Assembly: GCA_021604725.1 (NCBI GenBank)
Contig: BQJN01000002.1
Span: forward strand, 19,241-83,240
Reading direction: 5' to 3'
Source of the DNA: Lysobacteraceae bacterium
Lineage (GTDB): Bacteria > Pseudomonadota > Gammaproteobacteria > Xanthomonadales > BQJN01
Length of the DNA: 64,000 nucleotides
Each line of letters starts with the position of its first letter. Position 1 is the first letter of the stretch. A model generated the notes under the pieces. The model was not told where the DNA came from and ran no database searches. It saw only the letters and a list, made by a program, of their open reading frames with translations. Shown here in pieces: positions 18,451-27,494 of the stretch. Made by a program: the position numbers and the translations under genes.

Positions 18451-20262
18451 TCAGTGAAAGGAAATCTGTGCCGCAAAAGGCCGATCCAGCTGCGCTTGTA
18501 CCTGGGCGCTTACCGCATCCCTGATGCTCACCGGTTCGCCACGGAAAATCGTGGTCAGCACGCTGGTCTTGGCGATGTCGCTCGGGTCGATCTCAAACAG
18601 GTTCTGATCCAGGATGATGAAATCCGCTGACTTTCCGGCCTTGATGCTGCCGGTGAGGTCTTCCAGCTCCATGGCCCAGGCACCGTTAATGGTCATCATG
18701 CGAATGGCCTGGTCCAGCGAAATCGGAGTGCCCCAGGCACCTTCCATCTCACCCCACGGGTTTTCGCGGGTCACCAGGGTCTCGAAGCCGATCCAGATGC
18801 CCTCCAGCGGCGTGACCGGCCAGTCGGTGCCGACAACGCCTCGTCCACCAGCAGCCAGAATCTCGGCGATCGGAAATGCGCCCTCGACCTGTCCATCGGT
18901 CAGAAGGGTTTTGGCCCCTTCGGCGAACTCCGAGTTGTACCAGTAGATTGGCGAAAACTCTGGAATCACGTTGAGTTCAGCAAAACGTGGTCGGTCGTCA
19001 GGGTGCACAAAGACAGTGTGCGTCATCTGGTGGCGCGGCCCATTCGGTCCATTCTTCTTTCGAGCGAACTCTACGGCATCGAGAAATTGTTGTGCCGAGC
19101 CGTCGCCATTGCAATGCGCATCGACACGGATACCCAACTGGTCCAGATAGGCGACGACGTCATTGATCTCCGGTTGCGTCAGATTGGCGTCACCGCCGCG
19201 CCAACTCTCCTCGCCGCGGTAGGGGTCGAGCATCAACGAGGAGCGCGATGGCGTGACCCCATCGAAATGGAATTTGACGCCGTTGGGGTTAACCAGTTCG
19301 GAACGGTACATCAAGCGCTTGCCGGCGATATGGTCCCAGCGGCCGTCGACATAGCCATAGTCATCTTTCCAGGACAGGTGAGTCTCAACCCGGAGCGTGA
19401 GCTGGTCGCTTTCGTCGAGATAATGCACGGCCTCGATCATGGGTACGTTCATTTGCGAGAACTTGGCGCCAACCACGCCGATCGCACTGAGCCGCTCGAC
19501 CGCTTCCTTGTAGGCTTCTTCGTAGGCTTGCTGAGGTATCGGTGGCATGGCGGCGAAGAAGGGGGCCTGGGCACCGTCTTCGACAATACCCAGCAGATCG
19601 CCGTCCTCAGTACGCAGGAAATGGCCGTGGCGCGGATCACGTGTTTCGCGCGACAGGCCCGCCAACTCCATCGCTTTGGTGTTGAACATATTGTGCACGG
19701 TGCTGTTGTCGATCAGATACACGGGTCGGTCAGGCATGAACTCATCCAGCCACGCCCGCCCCGCGGTGATGCCGGCCTGATGGAATACCACGGGCTGCCA
19801 TCCGCGCCCGACAATCCAGCCGTCGCCAGGGTTTTGCTCAGCGAACTCCCGCACCTGTTGCTTGACCTGCTCGGGTGTCGGCACCGCTTGTTCGAAATAG
19901 AACTGGCCGACCTTCTCGGGTACCAGAGCCAGGTCGGGATGAAGATGGGAGTCGTAAATTCCCGGCATCACAAAGCGGCCGTTGAGGTCGACCACAGTGG
20001 TTTCATCGCCAATCCACTCAGCGACTCCATCGTTGTCACCAACATAGGCGAATGCGCCGTCAACAATGGCGACCGCTTCGGCCCAAGGTTGGTCATTTTC
20101 AACGGTATAGATTTTGCCGTTGCGGTAGACTGTGTCGGAGGGTACTTGCGCCAAAGCCAGTATGGGGACCAGGCCAATCAATGCAGCTACCGCGCGACTC
20201 GACTGTTTGGCGACTTGCCTCGTCGGCTCGGTGGCCCCGCTGTGGAATTTATTGCATCTCAT
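18451..20262 (-). CDS. exported amidohydrolase, YtcJ-like (copy A)
   Basis: A 603-residue metal-dependent amidohydrolase of the amidohydrolase_3 / YtcJ type. It has an N-terminal signal region (AVAALIGLVPILALA), a composite-domain start (TVYRNGKIYTVENDQPWAEA), the metal-binding HLHPD after GRFVMPGIYDS, histidines in DAHCNGDG and QMTHTVFVHPDD, and a late aspartate in GTDWPV. Such enzymes hydrolyse amide or N-acyl bonds; real substrates are mostly unknown. The start at 20262 overlaps the preceding gene by 14 bases, so the two are co-transcribed. The copies are clearly homologous to each other. The signal peptide implies periplasmic action. Confidence 0.85.
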   Translation of the reverse strand: MRCNKFHSGATEPTRQVAKQSSRAVAALIGLVPILALAQVPSDTVYRNGKIYTVENDQPWAEAVAIVDGAFAYVGDNDGVAEWIGDETTVVDLNGRFVMPGIYDSHLHPDLALVPEKVGQFYFEQAVPTPEQVKQQVREFAEQNPGDGWIVGRGWQPVVFHQAGITAGRAWLDEFMPDRPVYLIDNSTVHNMFNTKAMELAGLSRETRDPRHGHFLRTEDGDLLGIVEDGAQAPFFAAMPPIPQQAYEEAYKEAVERLSAIGVVGAKFSQMNVPMIEAVHYLDESDQLTLRVETHLSWKDDYGYVDGRWDHIAGKRLMYRSELVNPNGVKFHFDGVTPSRSSLMLDPYRGEESWRGGDANLTQPEINDVVAYLDQLGIRVDAHCNGDGSAQQFLDAVEFARKKNGPNGPRHQMTHTVFVHPDDRPRFAELNVIPEFSPIYWYNSEFAEGAKTLLTDGQVEGAFPIAEILAAGGRGVVGTDWPVTPLEGIWIGFETLVTRENPWGEMEGAWGTPISLDQAIRMMTINGAWAMELEDLTGSIKAGKSADFIILDQNLFEIDPSDIAKTSVLTTIFRGEPVSIRDAVSAQVQAQLDRPFAAQISFH

Positions 20263-21931
20263 AAACAGTTTTCCCCTCAAACACGGTGCGCAAGACACTC
20301 GTCTCGCCGATTTCCTGGCGTGACGCCTCAAACAGATTTCGATCAAGCACGATGAAGTCGGCCAAGTTACCTTCGGTGATGGAGCCTGCTTCGTCTTCCA
20401 GGTACATGGCATAGGCGCCGTTGTAGGTCACGATCTTGAGAGCTGCTGAAAGATCTACGTCCTGCCACCCATACTTGCCACCCCGGTTAACCATGTCGCG
20501 AATGCCGGGGAATGGGTTGGGTTCCAGGCTGACCGGCCAGTCGCTGCTAATTACCGGCATCGCACCGTTGTCGAGCGCACCGCGAATATTGAAGTAGTTC
20601 GACATACGTTCCTCGCCGATATACAGCGGGACCAGCTCTGCGACCTCGCCGTCTGGATTCCACATTTGCCAGCCGCCGAATTCCGGAATGATGTTCAGCT
20701 GTTCGAAACGGGCCAGATCTTCCGGGGTGGCGAAGTTCATGTGTGCGACCGAGTGCCGCAGATCGCTCATGCCATTTTTCTCACGCATGTGTTCGTAGGC
20801 ATCCAGTGCCAGGCGGATTGCGCCGTCGCCAATCGCATGGGCAACCACGGTGATACCGCGCCGATCCATGTCAACGACGATGTCACGCAACTCCCACGGA
20901 TTTTCATTCAATGCCCCGCGCCAGCCGTTCTTGCCCATTTCACCGGCATACGGTTCCAGCAGATAGGCGGTGCCGAAAGAGCCGTCGAGGTGGAATTTAA
21001 TGTAGTTCGGGTTGACGTGTTCCGAGCGATATCGAAACCGTTCGCCAGAAAGCAATTCCGCGCGATCCGGAACAGTGAATACGATGTCGTCCTTCCAACT
21101 GATCGCAGCATCGAAACGCACCGTCAGCTCACCCTTGCGCTCCAGCATTTGTAGACCGCGCAAACGGGCTGTATTGACGTGGTTTGAACGCGCTGCAACG
21201 ATGCCGAAGCCATTGAGAATAGGCAGGCTCTGGCGATACGCCTCCTCCATGATGCGCCAATCCAGCGCCGGCATTGCATGTTCGGCCAGCGTTTGCGCAC
21301 CATCTTGCAGCAAGCCGAGCAGTCGCCCTGTTTCCGGGTCCTTGTGGATAATGCCGTGGTCTGGTTCGAAAGTATTTTCATCCAGACCCGCCAATTCAAG
21401 TCCCTTGCTGTTAATCATCAGAATATGGCGAGAGTCATCAAGAATGGCGACTGGCCGATCCGGCAGGAAGCTATCTAGCCAGTCACGGCCAGGTTGTACA
21501 CCCTGATCTTTGAATATCGGGTCAAACCAGGGCTCACCGACGATCCATTCCTTGTCCGGGTTGGCCTTGGCGTAGTCCAGCAGTTCTTGCTTGATCTGCT
21601 CCGGCGGTGCGTATTGGGTGAGGATCACCTGGCCGGCAACGCGCGGCCCGAACGCCAGATCGGGGTGGATGTGCATGTCGTAGATGCCGGGCATCACAAA
21701 GCGGCCTTGCAGGTCGACTACTTCGGTTTGCGGGCCAGCCAGCTGTTGCGCATCCGATGTGCTGCCAACAAACGAGAAGCGGTTGTCGGTGACCGCGACT
21801 GCCTCAGCCCAGGGTTGATCAGGATCGACCGTGTAAATTCGACCATTAATGAAGATGCTGTCGACCTCGGCTTTGACTGCGTGCGTCAAACTCGCGCTCA
21901 AAGCAACCACAATGACAAAAATACGAAGCAT
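20249..21931 (-). CDS. exported amidohydrolase, YtcJ-like (copy B)
   Basis: A 560-residue paralogue of the downstream gene. It has a signal peptide (LRIFVIVVALSASLTHAVKA), SIFINGRIYTVDPDQPWAEA, DMHIHPDLAFG for the first metal site, VAHAIGDGAIRLALDA, HSVAHMNFATPEDL and SSDWPVSLEPNPF. The ATG at 21931 is set by GGGAGGG upstream. It is translated from the same strand as copy A with a 14-base overlap. Divergence between copies is substantial, so the duplication is not recent. Function is hydrolysis of an unknown amide or ester. The promoter presumably lies in 21932-22260, shared with the AraC regulator. Confidence 0.85.
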   Translation of the reverse strand: MLRIFVIVVALSASLTHAVKAEVDSIFINGRIYTVDPDQPWAEAVAVTDNRFSFVGSTSDAQQLAGPQTEVVDLQGRFVMPGIYDMHIHPDLAFGPRVAGQVILTQYAPPEQIKQELLDYAKANPDKEWIVGEPWFDPIFKDQGVQPGRDWLDSFLPDRPVAILDDSRHILMINSKGLELAGLDENTFEPDHGIIHKDPETGRLLGLLQDGAQTLAEHAMPALDWRIMEEAYRQSLPILNGFGIVAARSNHVNTARLRGLQMLERKGELTVRFDAAISWKDDIVFTVPDRAELLSGERFRYRSEHVNPNYIKFHLDGSFGTAYLLEPYAGEMGKNGWRGALNENPWELRDIVVDMDRRGITVVAHAIGDGAIRLALDAYEHMREKNGMSDLRHSVAHMNFATPEDLARFEQLNIIPEFGGWQMWNPDGEVAELVPLYIGEERMSNYFNIRGALDNGAMPVISSDWPVSLEPNPFPGIRDMVNRGGKYGWQDVDLSAALKIVTYNGAYAMYLEDEAGSITEGNLADFIVLDRNLFEASRQEIGETSVLRTVFEGKTVYEMQ

Positions 21932-22107
21932 AGTAAGAACCCTCCCAAGGGTGTTGCCTTCTAAAACTGCCCGCCCCAAGCACCCCAATTGAACGGCCTG
22001 TGGTTGGGCGATATACTCAAGCTACCGCGCGGTCGGGCGCACAACGCTCAGTGGGTGTGGCGTTGTGCATGCGATGGCTTTGTCCATTGCGCCTTCTCGC
22101 GTTCATG

Positions 22108-22153
22108 ACCATCATCGGGGGCGCTGCGCATGCTCGCTATCGGATTCCTGCCA
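22108..22153 (+). repeat. CGCTATCGGATTCCTGCCA repeat, copy 1
   Basis: ACCATCATCGG, about 15 variable bases, then CGCTATCGGATTCCTGCCA. The same order and nearly the same spacing is found at 26192-26238. Both copies lie between divergent genes of this catabolic region, so they could be repeats or binding sites. Confidence 0.5.
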
Positions 22154-22162
22154 ACCGCTTGG

Positions 22163-22250
22163 GAGGGTGTTGCAATAGCCCGTCCTGGGCCAGCAACACA
22201 CGGCTTCCGAAAAGCGTGGTTTTCTGGGCCAAGAGGCTGTTGCGAAACCC
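22163..22250 (+). repeat. compound hairpin repeat, copy 2
   Basis: GAGGGTGTTGCAATAGCCCGT..GCAACAC (22167-22199) matches copy 1 on the opposite strand, with paired changes in the inner hairpin (GCCC/GGGC here, GTCC/GGAC there). It then has AAAAGCGTGGTTTTCTGGGCC and the 17-mer GAGGCTGTTGCGAAACC (22233-22249), also present at 18298-18314. Together with 22108-22153 it fills most of the 21932-22260 gap. It lies immediately upstream of the AraC-type gene. Confidence 0.6.
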
Positions 22251-22260
22251 AGGGGGAGCT

Positions 22261-23247
22261 ATGCATGACGGCATAACTACCGCTGACATTGACTTGCCGG
22301 ATGCTTGTCTGTTGTACGGTGAGGACCAGATGTTCGAGGGTCAGGCCACTCAACTTCGGCCCGGAAACCCTCGTACACGAGCAAAGGTCATCCACTGTTT
22401 GGGGATGCAGTTGTGGCTATATGCCATCGTGCAGCCATACCGTGTCACCCACGCGTTGACACAGGATGCTTTTGATCTGGCCATTGCGGTGCAATTGGAG
22501 GCCCCCGCGCTACACAACGGCGTGACCTGCGAAGCCGGGGCTTGCATCGAACTGAACCCGCATCAACAGGTTGAACAGTTGGTTCAACCGGGTCTAATCC
22601 TTGAAGTCGTCACGGATCGTTGCACTGCCATCGACCGCGGATGGTCTAGCGGTCAGGGCGCGGTTGGACGTCTACATTCACAAGTGCGGCAGCGGCTAAA
22701 CGCGGTGGCATCGAAAGTCTACGCCGCGCCAGCGCCGGAAACGGTTGCTATCGACAGGGCCAGCACCCCCATGGAGTGCCGGCTGTTTCGCATGGTCGAG
22801 AACCTTCTGGATGCCGGGGGCCATGCGCCGACAATGGATTCAGAAGTGGAACTGAGTCGTAACCATAGCCGACATATCGTTACCCAAGCTACCGGCTTGC
22901 TGCCAGATTGTGAGTTGGACGACACGATCTCGGTGCCTGCTTTGGCGCGTCTGGTAAACGTTTCTGAAAGAACGCTTTATCGCGCTTTTTCCAGGCACCT
23001 TGGTGTCAGCCCCTACAAATACATTCTGTGCTGGCGCCTGCATCGCCTTCGTCGACTATTGTTGTCGGCACCCGGAGATGATTTTGCGGTTACTACAGCC
23101 GCTTCACATTCCGGCTTCAATCATCTTGGGGAAATGGGTCAGCATTATCGCCGGGCGTTCGGTGAAACACCCAGCGAAACGCTGTTTAGAAGCCGCCAAC
23201 AGCGAAGTTTGTTCGGTGTTCAGCATGCAGAGACATTATTCCAATGA
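22261..23247 (+). CDS. AraC-family transcriptional regulator
   Basis: A 328-residue regulator. The C-terminal ~100 residues carry the two helix-turn-helix motifs of the AraC/XylS family: ISVPALARLVNVSERTLYRAFSRHLGVSPYKY, then TTAASHSGFNHLGEMGQHYRRAFGETPSET. The N-terminal ~200 residues are the ligand-sensing part and match no recognised domain. The ATG at 22261 follows GGGGGAGCT. The stop overlaps the SemiSWEET start by four bases. It is divergent from the amidohydrolase pair, making it the likely regulator of those genes in response to substrate; the target is inferred from position only. Confidence 0.88.
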   Translation: MHDGITTADIDLPDACLLYGEDQMFEGQATQLRPGNPRTRAKVIHCLGMQLWLYAIVQPYRVTHALTQDAFDLAIAVQLEAPALHNGVTCEAGACIELNPHQQVEQLVQPGLILEVVTDRCTAIDRGWSSGQGAVGRLHSQVRQRLNAVASKVYAAPAPETVAIDRASTPMECRLFRMVENLLDAGGHAPTMDSEVELSRNHSRHIVTQATGLLPDCELDDTISVPALARLVNVSERTLYRAFSRHLGVSPYKYILCWRLHRLRRLLLSAPGDDFAVTTAASHSGFNHLGEMGQHYRRAFGETPSETLFRSRQQRSLFGVQHAETLFQ

Positions 23248-23510
23248 CTGACTTTATCGGCTACGCCGCCGGTTTGATGTTGGCGCTTTGTTTTTTGCCG
23301 CAGGTGATCAAGTCGTGGCGGACCAAACAGGTTGATGATGTCTCCATGGGCATGCTGTTGTTGTCGCTCGGCTCGGCGAGCCTTTACGAAATTTATGCTT
23401 GGCAGTTAGGCCTCACACCCGTCGTCATCATGAATGCGGTTTTTGGCGTGCTGATCATGATCGAGATTTCGCTCAAGCTGATTTACGGGCGCTCCAAAGC
23501 AAACTCGTAA
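23244..23510 (+). CDS. SemiSWEET sugar transporter
   Basis: An 88-residue protein with three transmembrane helices. It has the PQ-loop hallmark (LCFLPQVIKSWRTKQVDDVS) and an asparagine in the third helix (MNAVFGVLIM), as in bacterial SemiSWEET/MtN3 proteins, which dimerise to transport sugars by facilitated diffusion. Size is exactly typical. It overlaps the AraC gene (ATGA), indicating co-expression. Its link with amidohydrolases suggests that a sugar-containing or similarly small product is moved, but this is inference. Confidence 0.88.
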   Translation: MTDFIGYAAGLMLALCFLPQVIKSWRTKQVDDVSMGMLLLSLGSASLYEIYAWQLGLTPVVIMNAVFGVLIMIEISLKLIYGRSKANS

Positions 23511-23545
23511 GCCGACTCGAGCCGCACCCGCCTGATCTACCGCGG

Positions 23546-25228
23546 TTACTGCGACCCCGAGTAGAAGGTGTCAGCCAGATAGGTGAGTCGGCCATTCATC
23601 ACGGTAGCGCTGATACGAATGTCCTTGATCGTCTCTGGTGGTACCGCGCGTGGGTCGGCTGAAAGGACCACGAAGTCCGCTTTTTTCCCGGCCTCCAGGC
23701 TCCCGATCTGATCTTCCATTCCAAACTGCCACGCGGCGTCGCGAGTGTAGGCGGCCAGCGCTTCTTCGACGGTGAGACGCATCGTTTGATCCAGCTTGCG
23801 CCCCGAACGCGTGGTGCGGTTGACCACGGCCCAGATATTCAGCATTGGATTGGTCGGCGCTACGGGAGCGTCATCATGCATTGTAGTTTTCAATCCATGG
23901 TCGATTGACCAACGCAAGGGACTGATTTGATTGCCGCGTTCTGGACCCATCATCAAGTCCAGGTGAAGGTCACCGTAGTAGTAGATGTGCGAAGAAAAGA
24001 AGGTGCAGCTAGCGCCAAGCTCAACCATGCGTTCAAACTGCTCGGGACGCACGTATTGGCAGTGAATCAGTTGTGGACGAACGTCGTCTGCTCCTACCGT
24101 CTGGCGCAGGTTCTCAATGGCGCCCAGCGCCATGTCCAGCGCGGCATCGCCGTTGGCATGCAGGGCCGGCCAGTAACCCATCTCGTACATTGACATCACC
24201 TGGGCGTTGAAGCCCTCCTGATCGGTGGTCAGGCCTGACTCGACCGAAGTCTGCATCTTGTAGTAGCCATCCGACAAGGCACCGGTGCCGCCTTGCAGCG
24301 AGCCATCGGCCCAGGATTTGATGAACGGCAGTTTGAATAGCTCATTCTCATGGTCGCGTGCGGTCGGTGCGACGTTTTCAATACCAGGCATGGAGATGAA
24401 CATGCCGCCGATCAGGCGAACCGGGAAATCGGGCTCGTTGGTCACCTGTTCAATCAGCTTAAGCATTATCGGCGAGGTGATGGCTAGCTCGGACGCAGTG
24501 GTGATGCCAACACTGGCTCGTTGCTTGGCGGCCGCGCGGGTGGATTCAGGCGTGACGGCAGGAAAGCCGCGAATCATCATCCAGGCTGGGCGACCGCGGA
24601 CAAAGCCGGTTAGGTTCCCGTTCTCATCCTTGTCAAAATCGCTGCCGGGCGGCGTCTCGGTGGCCGCCGTGATGCCGGCGTCCTCAAACACGCGCGAGTT
24701 GACGTACGCCGCGTGACCACTGTTGTGATAAAGGAATACCGGAATATCCGGAAAGGCCGCATCGAGGGTTTCGATCCACGGTTCTCGGCCTTCTTCATTG
24801 TCATAGAGCAAGGGTTCAACACCGAAGCCCAGAATCCAGCCATCATCGTCCAGCGGCTGTCGGCGCAATTTCGCTATGGCATGTTCGCGATCCCGCGTAG
24901 TTGCGGGCGACAGGTCGGCGTATCCCATGGAGACGGCACCGAACATCACCATGTGGTCATGGGTCTCAATAAACCCGGGCACCACGGTGGCACCTCCGAG
25001 GTCATACACTTCGGCAGAATCGCCAGCAGACTGACGGACCGTGGCCTCATCGCCGACGGCCAGAAGGGTACCGTTGTCGAAGGCCATGGCGGTGGCGTTG
25101 GGTTGCGCCGAGGACATGGTCAGTATGTTGGCGTTGACCACCAGTTGTACATCGTCGCCTCGCACCTGATTTGATAGGGCAAGTGTGACCGCGGCAAATG
25201 CGATGAGGTTTTGTGTCACTTGATTCAT
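23546..25228 (-). CDS. exported amidohydrolase, YtcJ-like (copy C)
   Basis: A 560-residue third member of the amidohydrolase_3 family. It has a signal peptide (NLIAFAAVTLALSNQVRG), the first metal site as ETHDHMVMFG, HANGDAALDMALGA, HCQYVRPEQFERM, and HDDAPVAPTNPM in place of the DWPV found in copies A and B. The ATG at 25228 has CAGGAG upstream. It is 31 bases from, and on the same strand as, the outer-membrane protein gene upstream, so the two probably share a transcript. It is more distant from copies A and B than they are from each other. Substrate unknown. Confidence 0.83.
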   Translation of the reverse strand: MNQVTQNLIAFAAVTLALSNQVRGDDVQLVVNANILTMSSAQPNATAMAFDNGTLLAVGDEATVRQSAGDSAEVYDLGGATVVPGFIETHDHMVMFGAVSMGYADLSPATTRDREHAIAKLRRQPLDDDGWILGFGVEPLLYDNEEGREPWIETLDAAFPDIPVFLYHNSGHAAYVNSRVFEDAGITAATETPPGSDFDKDENGNLTGFVRGRPAWMMIRGFPAVTPESTRAAAKQRASVGITTASELAITSPIMLKLIEQVTNEPDFPVRLIGGMFISMPGIENVAPTARDHENELFKLPFIKSWADGSLQGGTGALSDGYYKMQTSVESGLTTDQEGFNAQVMSMYEMGYWPALHANGDAALDMALGAIENLRQTVGADDVRPQLIHCQYVRPEQFERMVELGASCTFFSSHIYYYGDLHLDLMMGPERGNQISPLRWSIDHGLKTTMHDDAPVAPTNPMLNIWAVVNRTTRSGRKLDQTMRLTVEEALAAYTRDAAWQFGMEDQIGSLEAGKKADFVVLSADPRAVPPETIKDIRISATVMNGRLTYLADTFYSGSQ

Positions 25229-25259
25229 TGGTTTACTCCTGGCGCTTCGCCACTCGCAA

Positions 25260-26099
25260 CTAAAAGAAGGATCTGAAGGTCAGTCGGAAAGACTGGGTGT
25301 CGGTGTCTGGCGAGTCGCGCAAGAAGAACTGCAGCTGGTGTTTCGGGCTCAAGGTGTAGTTGAGTAGCAACTCATGGCTGAAGGTGGAGGGCAGTTTGCT
25401 GTCTGCCTTTAGATAGATGGGTGTGTAGGAGAGCCACACCTTGTCGCTGACAACGATCGGTGTGATCGCCTGGATGCTGTAGCCATGCAACGAGCCACGG
25501 CTGGCTTCTGGCACCAACAGGCTGTCGGTAGAGTCGGTATAGACATAGGAGACAATGGGGAACGTTTGAATCCACGGCGCGATCATCAAGCCGCCAGCAA
25601 CAGCAGGTGCTATCACCGCGCGGTCGCTGCCGAGGCCATCATCAATGTCTCCGGTGGGCAGGACCGTATCAACAGACAAAGCGAAGGCACCGAAGAACTG
25701 CGAGTAGTCCTTCCATAGGATATTGAAGTAGCGCAGGCGCGTATCGCCTATTCCGGTCTTGCCGGTAGATTCATTGCGCAGCAGCGGAAGCTCTACCAAC
25801 ACCAGGTTCTCGGGGTTTGGCGCCCATTGCAGGTTCCCGCGATAGCCCCAGATGTCCGTGCCAGCGGCTTCGGTGTACTCGAGGTTGTGACCGAAGGAGC
25901 TGAATAGATTGGTTGGCTTTGAAGTGTCCGGCGCTTCGATTGGGTTACCAGCAGCATCGGTACCTACGATGTCGTATTCGTCTTCGGCATTGTCGTGATC
26001 TTGGGCAGCGGCAACCCCGGTTGGAAGTGCAGCTACAAGCAAGGCCAGCGCCAGTGCGATGAGGCTGTTGGAAAGGCGGGTAGTGTCAAAGTCCATCAT
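25260..26099 (-). CDS. outer-membrane transporter-like beta-barrel protein
   Basis: A 279-residue exported protein with a signal peptide (LIALALALLVAALPTGVAAAQ). The body is rich in alternating beta strands: NLVLVELPLLRNESTGKTGIGDTRLRYF, VWLSYTPIYLKAD, HQLQFFLRD and a terminal FRLTFRSFF ending in F. It resembles the MetA-pathway/phenol-degradation-associated outer-membrane family often annotated simply as transporter. GGAG lies upstream of the ATG at 26099. It is followed by amidohydrolase C, so it may admit or release that enzyme's substrate. Confidence 0.65.
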   Translation of the reverse strand: MMDFDTTRLSNSLIALALALLVAALPTGVAAAQDHDNAEDEYDIVGTDAAGNPIEAPDTSKPTNLFSSFGHNLEYTEAAGTDIWGYRGNLQWAPNPENLVLVELPLLRNESTGKTGIGDTRLRYFNILWKDYSQFFGAFALSVDTVLPTGDIDDGLGSDRAVIAPAVAGGLMIAPWIQTFPIVSYVYTDSTDSLLVPEASRGSLHGYSIQAITPIVVSDKVWLSYTPIYLKADSKLPSTFSHELLLNYTLSPKHQLQFFLRDSPDTDTQSFRLTFRSFF

Positions 26100-26191
26100 C
26101 GGCTCCGTGCGAAGAGTTGAGTACGAAGGGCCCAGCGATCGTATCTGTCTGAATCGGGTTGGATTCCAGGTGATGGTCGCTTGCACTCTCC

Positions 26192-26238
26192 ACCATCATC
26201 GGCAATGCGGTAGCCCGCACGCTATCGGATTCCTGCCA
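26192..26238 (+). repeat. CGCTATCGGATTCCTGCCA repeat, copy 2
   Basis: Same arrangement as 22108-22153: ACCATCATCGG, a variable stretch, then the identical 17-mer CTATCGGATTCCTGCCA. It lies between the outer-membrane gene and the small lipoprotein. A GGTGCACGGATGACCGGTAC stretch follows, with further palindromic character. Confidence 0.5.
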
Positions 26239-26370
26239 TCGTTTTTCCGGTGCACGGATGACCGGTACAGCTGTATTCGGATACCCGTTAACACCCCTTC
26301 CTAACTGCAGCTTCGGTGTTGTACAGTGCTTGTTCGACAGGTTCGCTCAGATGAGCTTCGGGAGGCTACG

Positions 26371-26610
26371 ATGCGTTTGATTTCCATAGTGCTGGTCTTG
26401 TTTTTTGCTGGTTCACTGGCGGCTTGCGGCAACCCTCACAAGAAGGCTGCCAAGGCGCAGGCCAAGAGTTATGAGGCGCAAGGTGAGGTGGCCAAACAAC
26501 GGTTGAGACTGGTTGATCAGTATCAAGAGTGTGTTATTTCGGCGAACAATGACACGATGAAAATTGAGGCCTGCGACTCCTATCTGAAGGCAGCGGAAGC
26601 CCTGAAGTAG
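26371..26610 (+). CDS. small lipoprotein
   Basis: A 79-residue protein with a lipoprotein signal (LISIVLVLFFAGSLAAC, cysteine about residue 19) and a charged helical tail (HKKAAKAQAKSYEAQGEV) that could lie along peptidoglycan or form a coiled coil. The ATG at 26371 has GGGAGG upstream. Two further cysteines (ECVI and EACD) could form a disulfide in the periplasm. The family is not recognised. Confidence 0.7.
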   Translation: MRLISIVLVLFFAGSLAACGNPHKKAAKAQAKSYEAQGEVAKQRLRLVDQYQECVISANNDTMKIEACDSYLKAAEALK

Positions 26611-26857
26611 GTTGCAGTCGGCAAGAAGGGTCGGACTTGAGCAAGTGGAGAGGGTGGTTCGCGCGCGGCTTGTTTTTGCCGTTGTATTTTGCCGCTGCCG
26701 TTTCTAAAGGAAGCGACTTTGCCAGGTGAGCCTCTATCGGCCTGCCGGGTGGCCTACGGTTACGAGGGCGAAGAGCAGCCTTCCATGTGAGCGGGTCGGT
26801 GTCGGCAGAGTAAACCGATTTCTGCCAAAATGTGGGCAGGCAATTGGAGGACTCAGC

Positions 26858-27487
26858 ATGTCAATCAGGTACCTTGTTTCCCTTATCTTTGGCGGTTTGC
26901 TGCTGCCAGTGGCGGTGGATGCTTCCGAGCAACCTGACATTACCGGCTTGAATGCAATCGACTCGACGATTTCACAGGCCTCACGCGCAGTGCGCGCCAT
27001 GACCGTTCGGCCCGGCAGCCAGTTTGCGGTGGCCCAGGGGCTGCTGTCAGATATCACCTACCGCACCGCGAATTTGATCGGTCACGCCGCACCTGAACTG
27101 CGCATCACCGGTGCCGGTGCCACAGTCACCGACTCGGGCAAGGGCTTTGCGCTTGGGTGGTACGTTCGTACTGAACAAGCCATCGACCAATCACAGGCAG
27201 AGGCTTTATGCGAAGGGCTGTTGGACGGCATCCGGGAAGGTCTGGGTTACGCTGCAGACGGTACTGCCAATGGACAAGTGGTCGGTGACGACGGGATTCC
27301 GCATGGTTTGGTCTTGGCAGCGGTATTCGGCGCGCTTAATCAGTCTGTTGGCGCCAATCGGCGCGCTATTGCGTTGGCGCAGGCGCTGGCCATCGAGGCG
27401 CATTCCGGCTTGTGGGCTGCCGTCGGCTATGGTGATGACCCGGAAAACAACGCTGTCTGTATTGAAGCGTTAAGACTGAGCGACTAA
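26858..27487 (+). CDS. exported hypothetical protein
   Basis: A 209-residue protein with a signal peptide (YLVSLIFGGLLLPVAVDA). The mature part is a mixed helix/strand domain with no recognised family: RPGSQFAVAQGLLSDITYRT, a glycine-rich ITGAGATVTDSGKGFALGWY, and two cysteines (AEALCEG, NAVCIE). The ATG at 26858 follows GGAGG. It is the first gene of a probable operon with the CDF-like, AsmA-like and LssY-domain genes, with only 7 bases to the next start. Function unknown. Confidence 0.65.
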   Translation: MSIRYLVSLIFGGLLLPVAVDASEQPDITGLNAIDSTISQASRAVRAMTVRPGSQFAVAQGLLSDITYRTANLIGHAAPELRITGAGATVTDSGKGFALGWYVRTEQAIDQSQAEALCEGLLDGIREGLGYAADGTANGQVVGDDGIPHGLVLAAVFGALNQSVGANRRAIALAQALAIEAHSGLWAAVGYGDDPENNAVCIEALRLSD

Positions 27488-27494
27488 TTCCAAG

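Noticed and set aside
19003-20355. 450-codon plus-strand open frame
   Set aside because: Antisense to amidohydrolase copy A with clear motifs on the other strand; no start signals.
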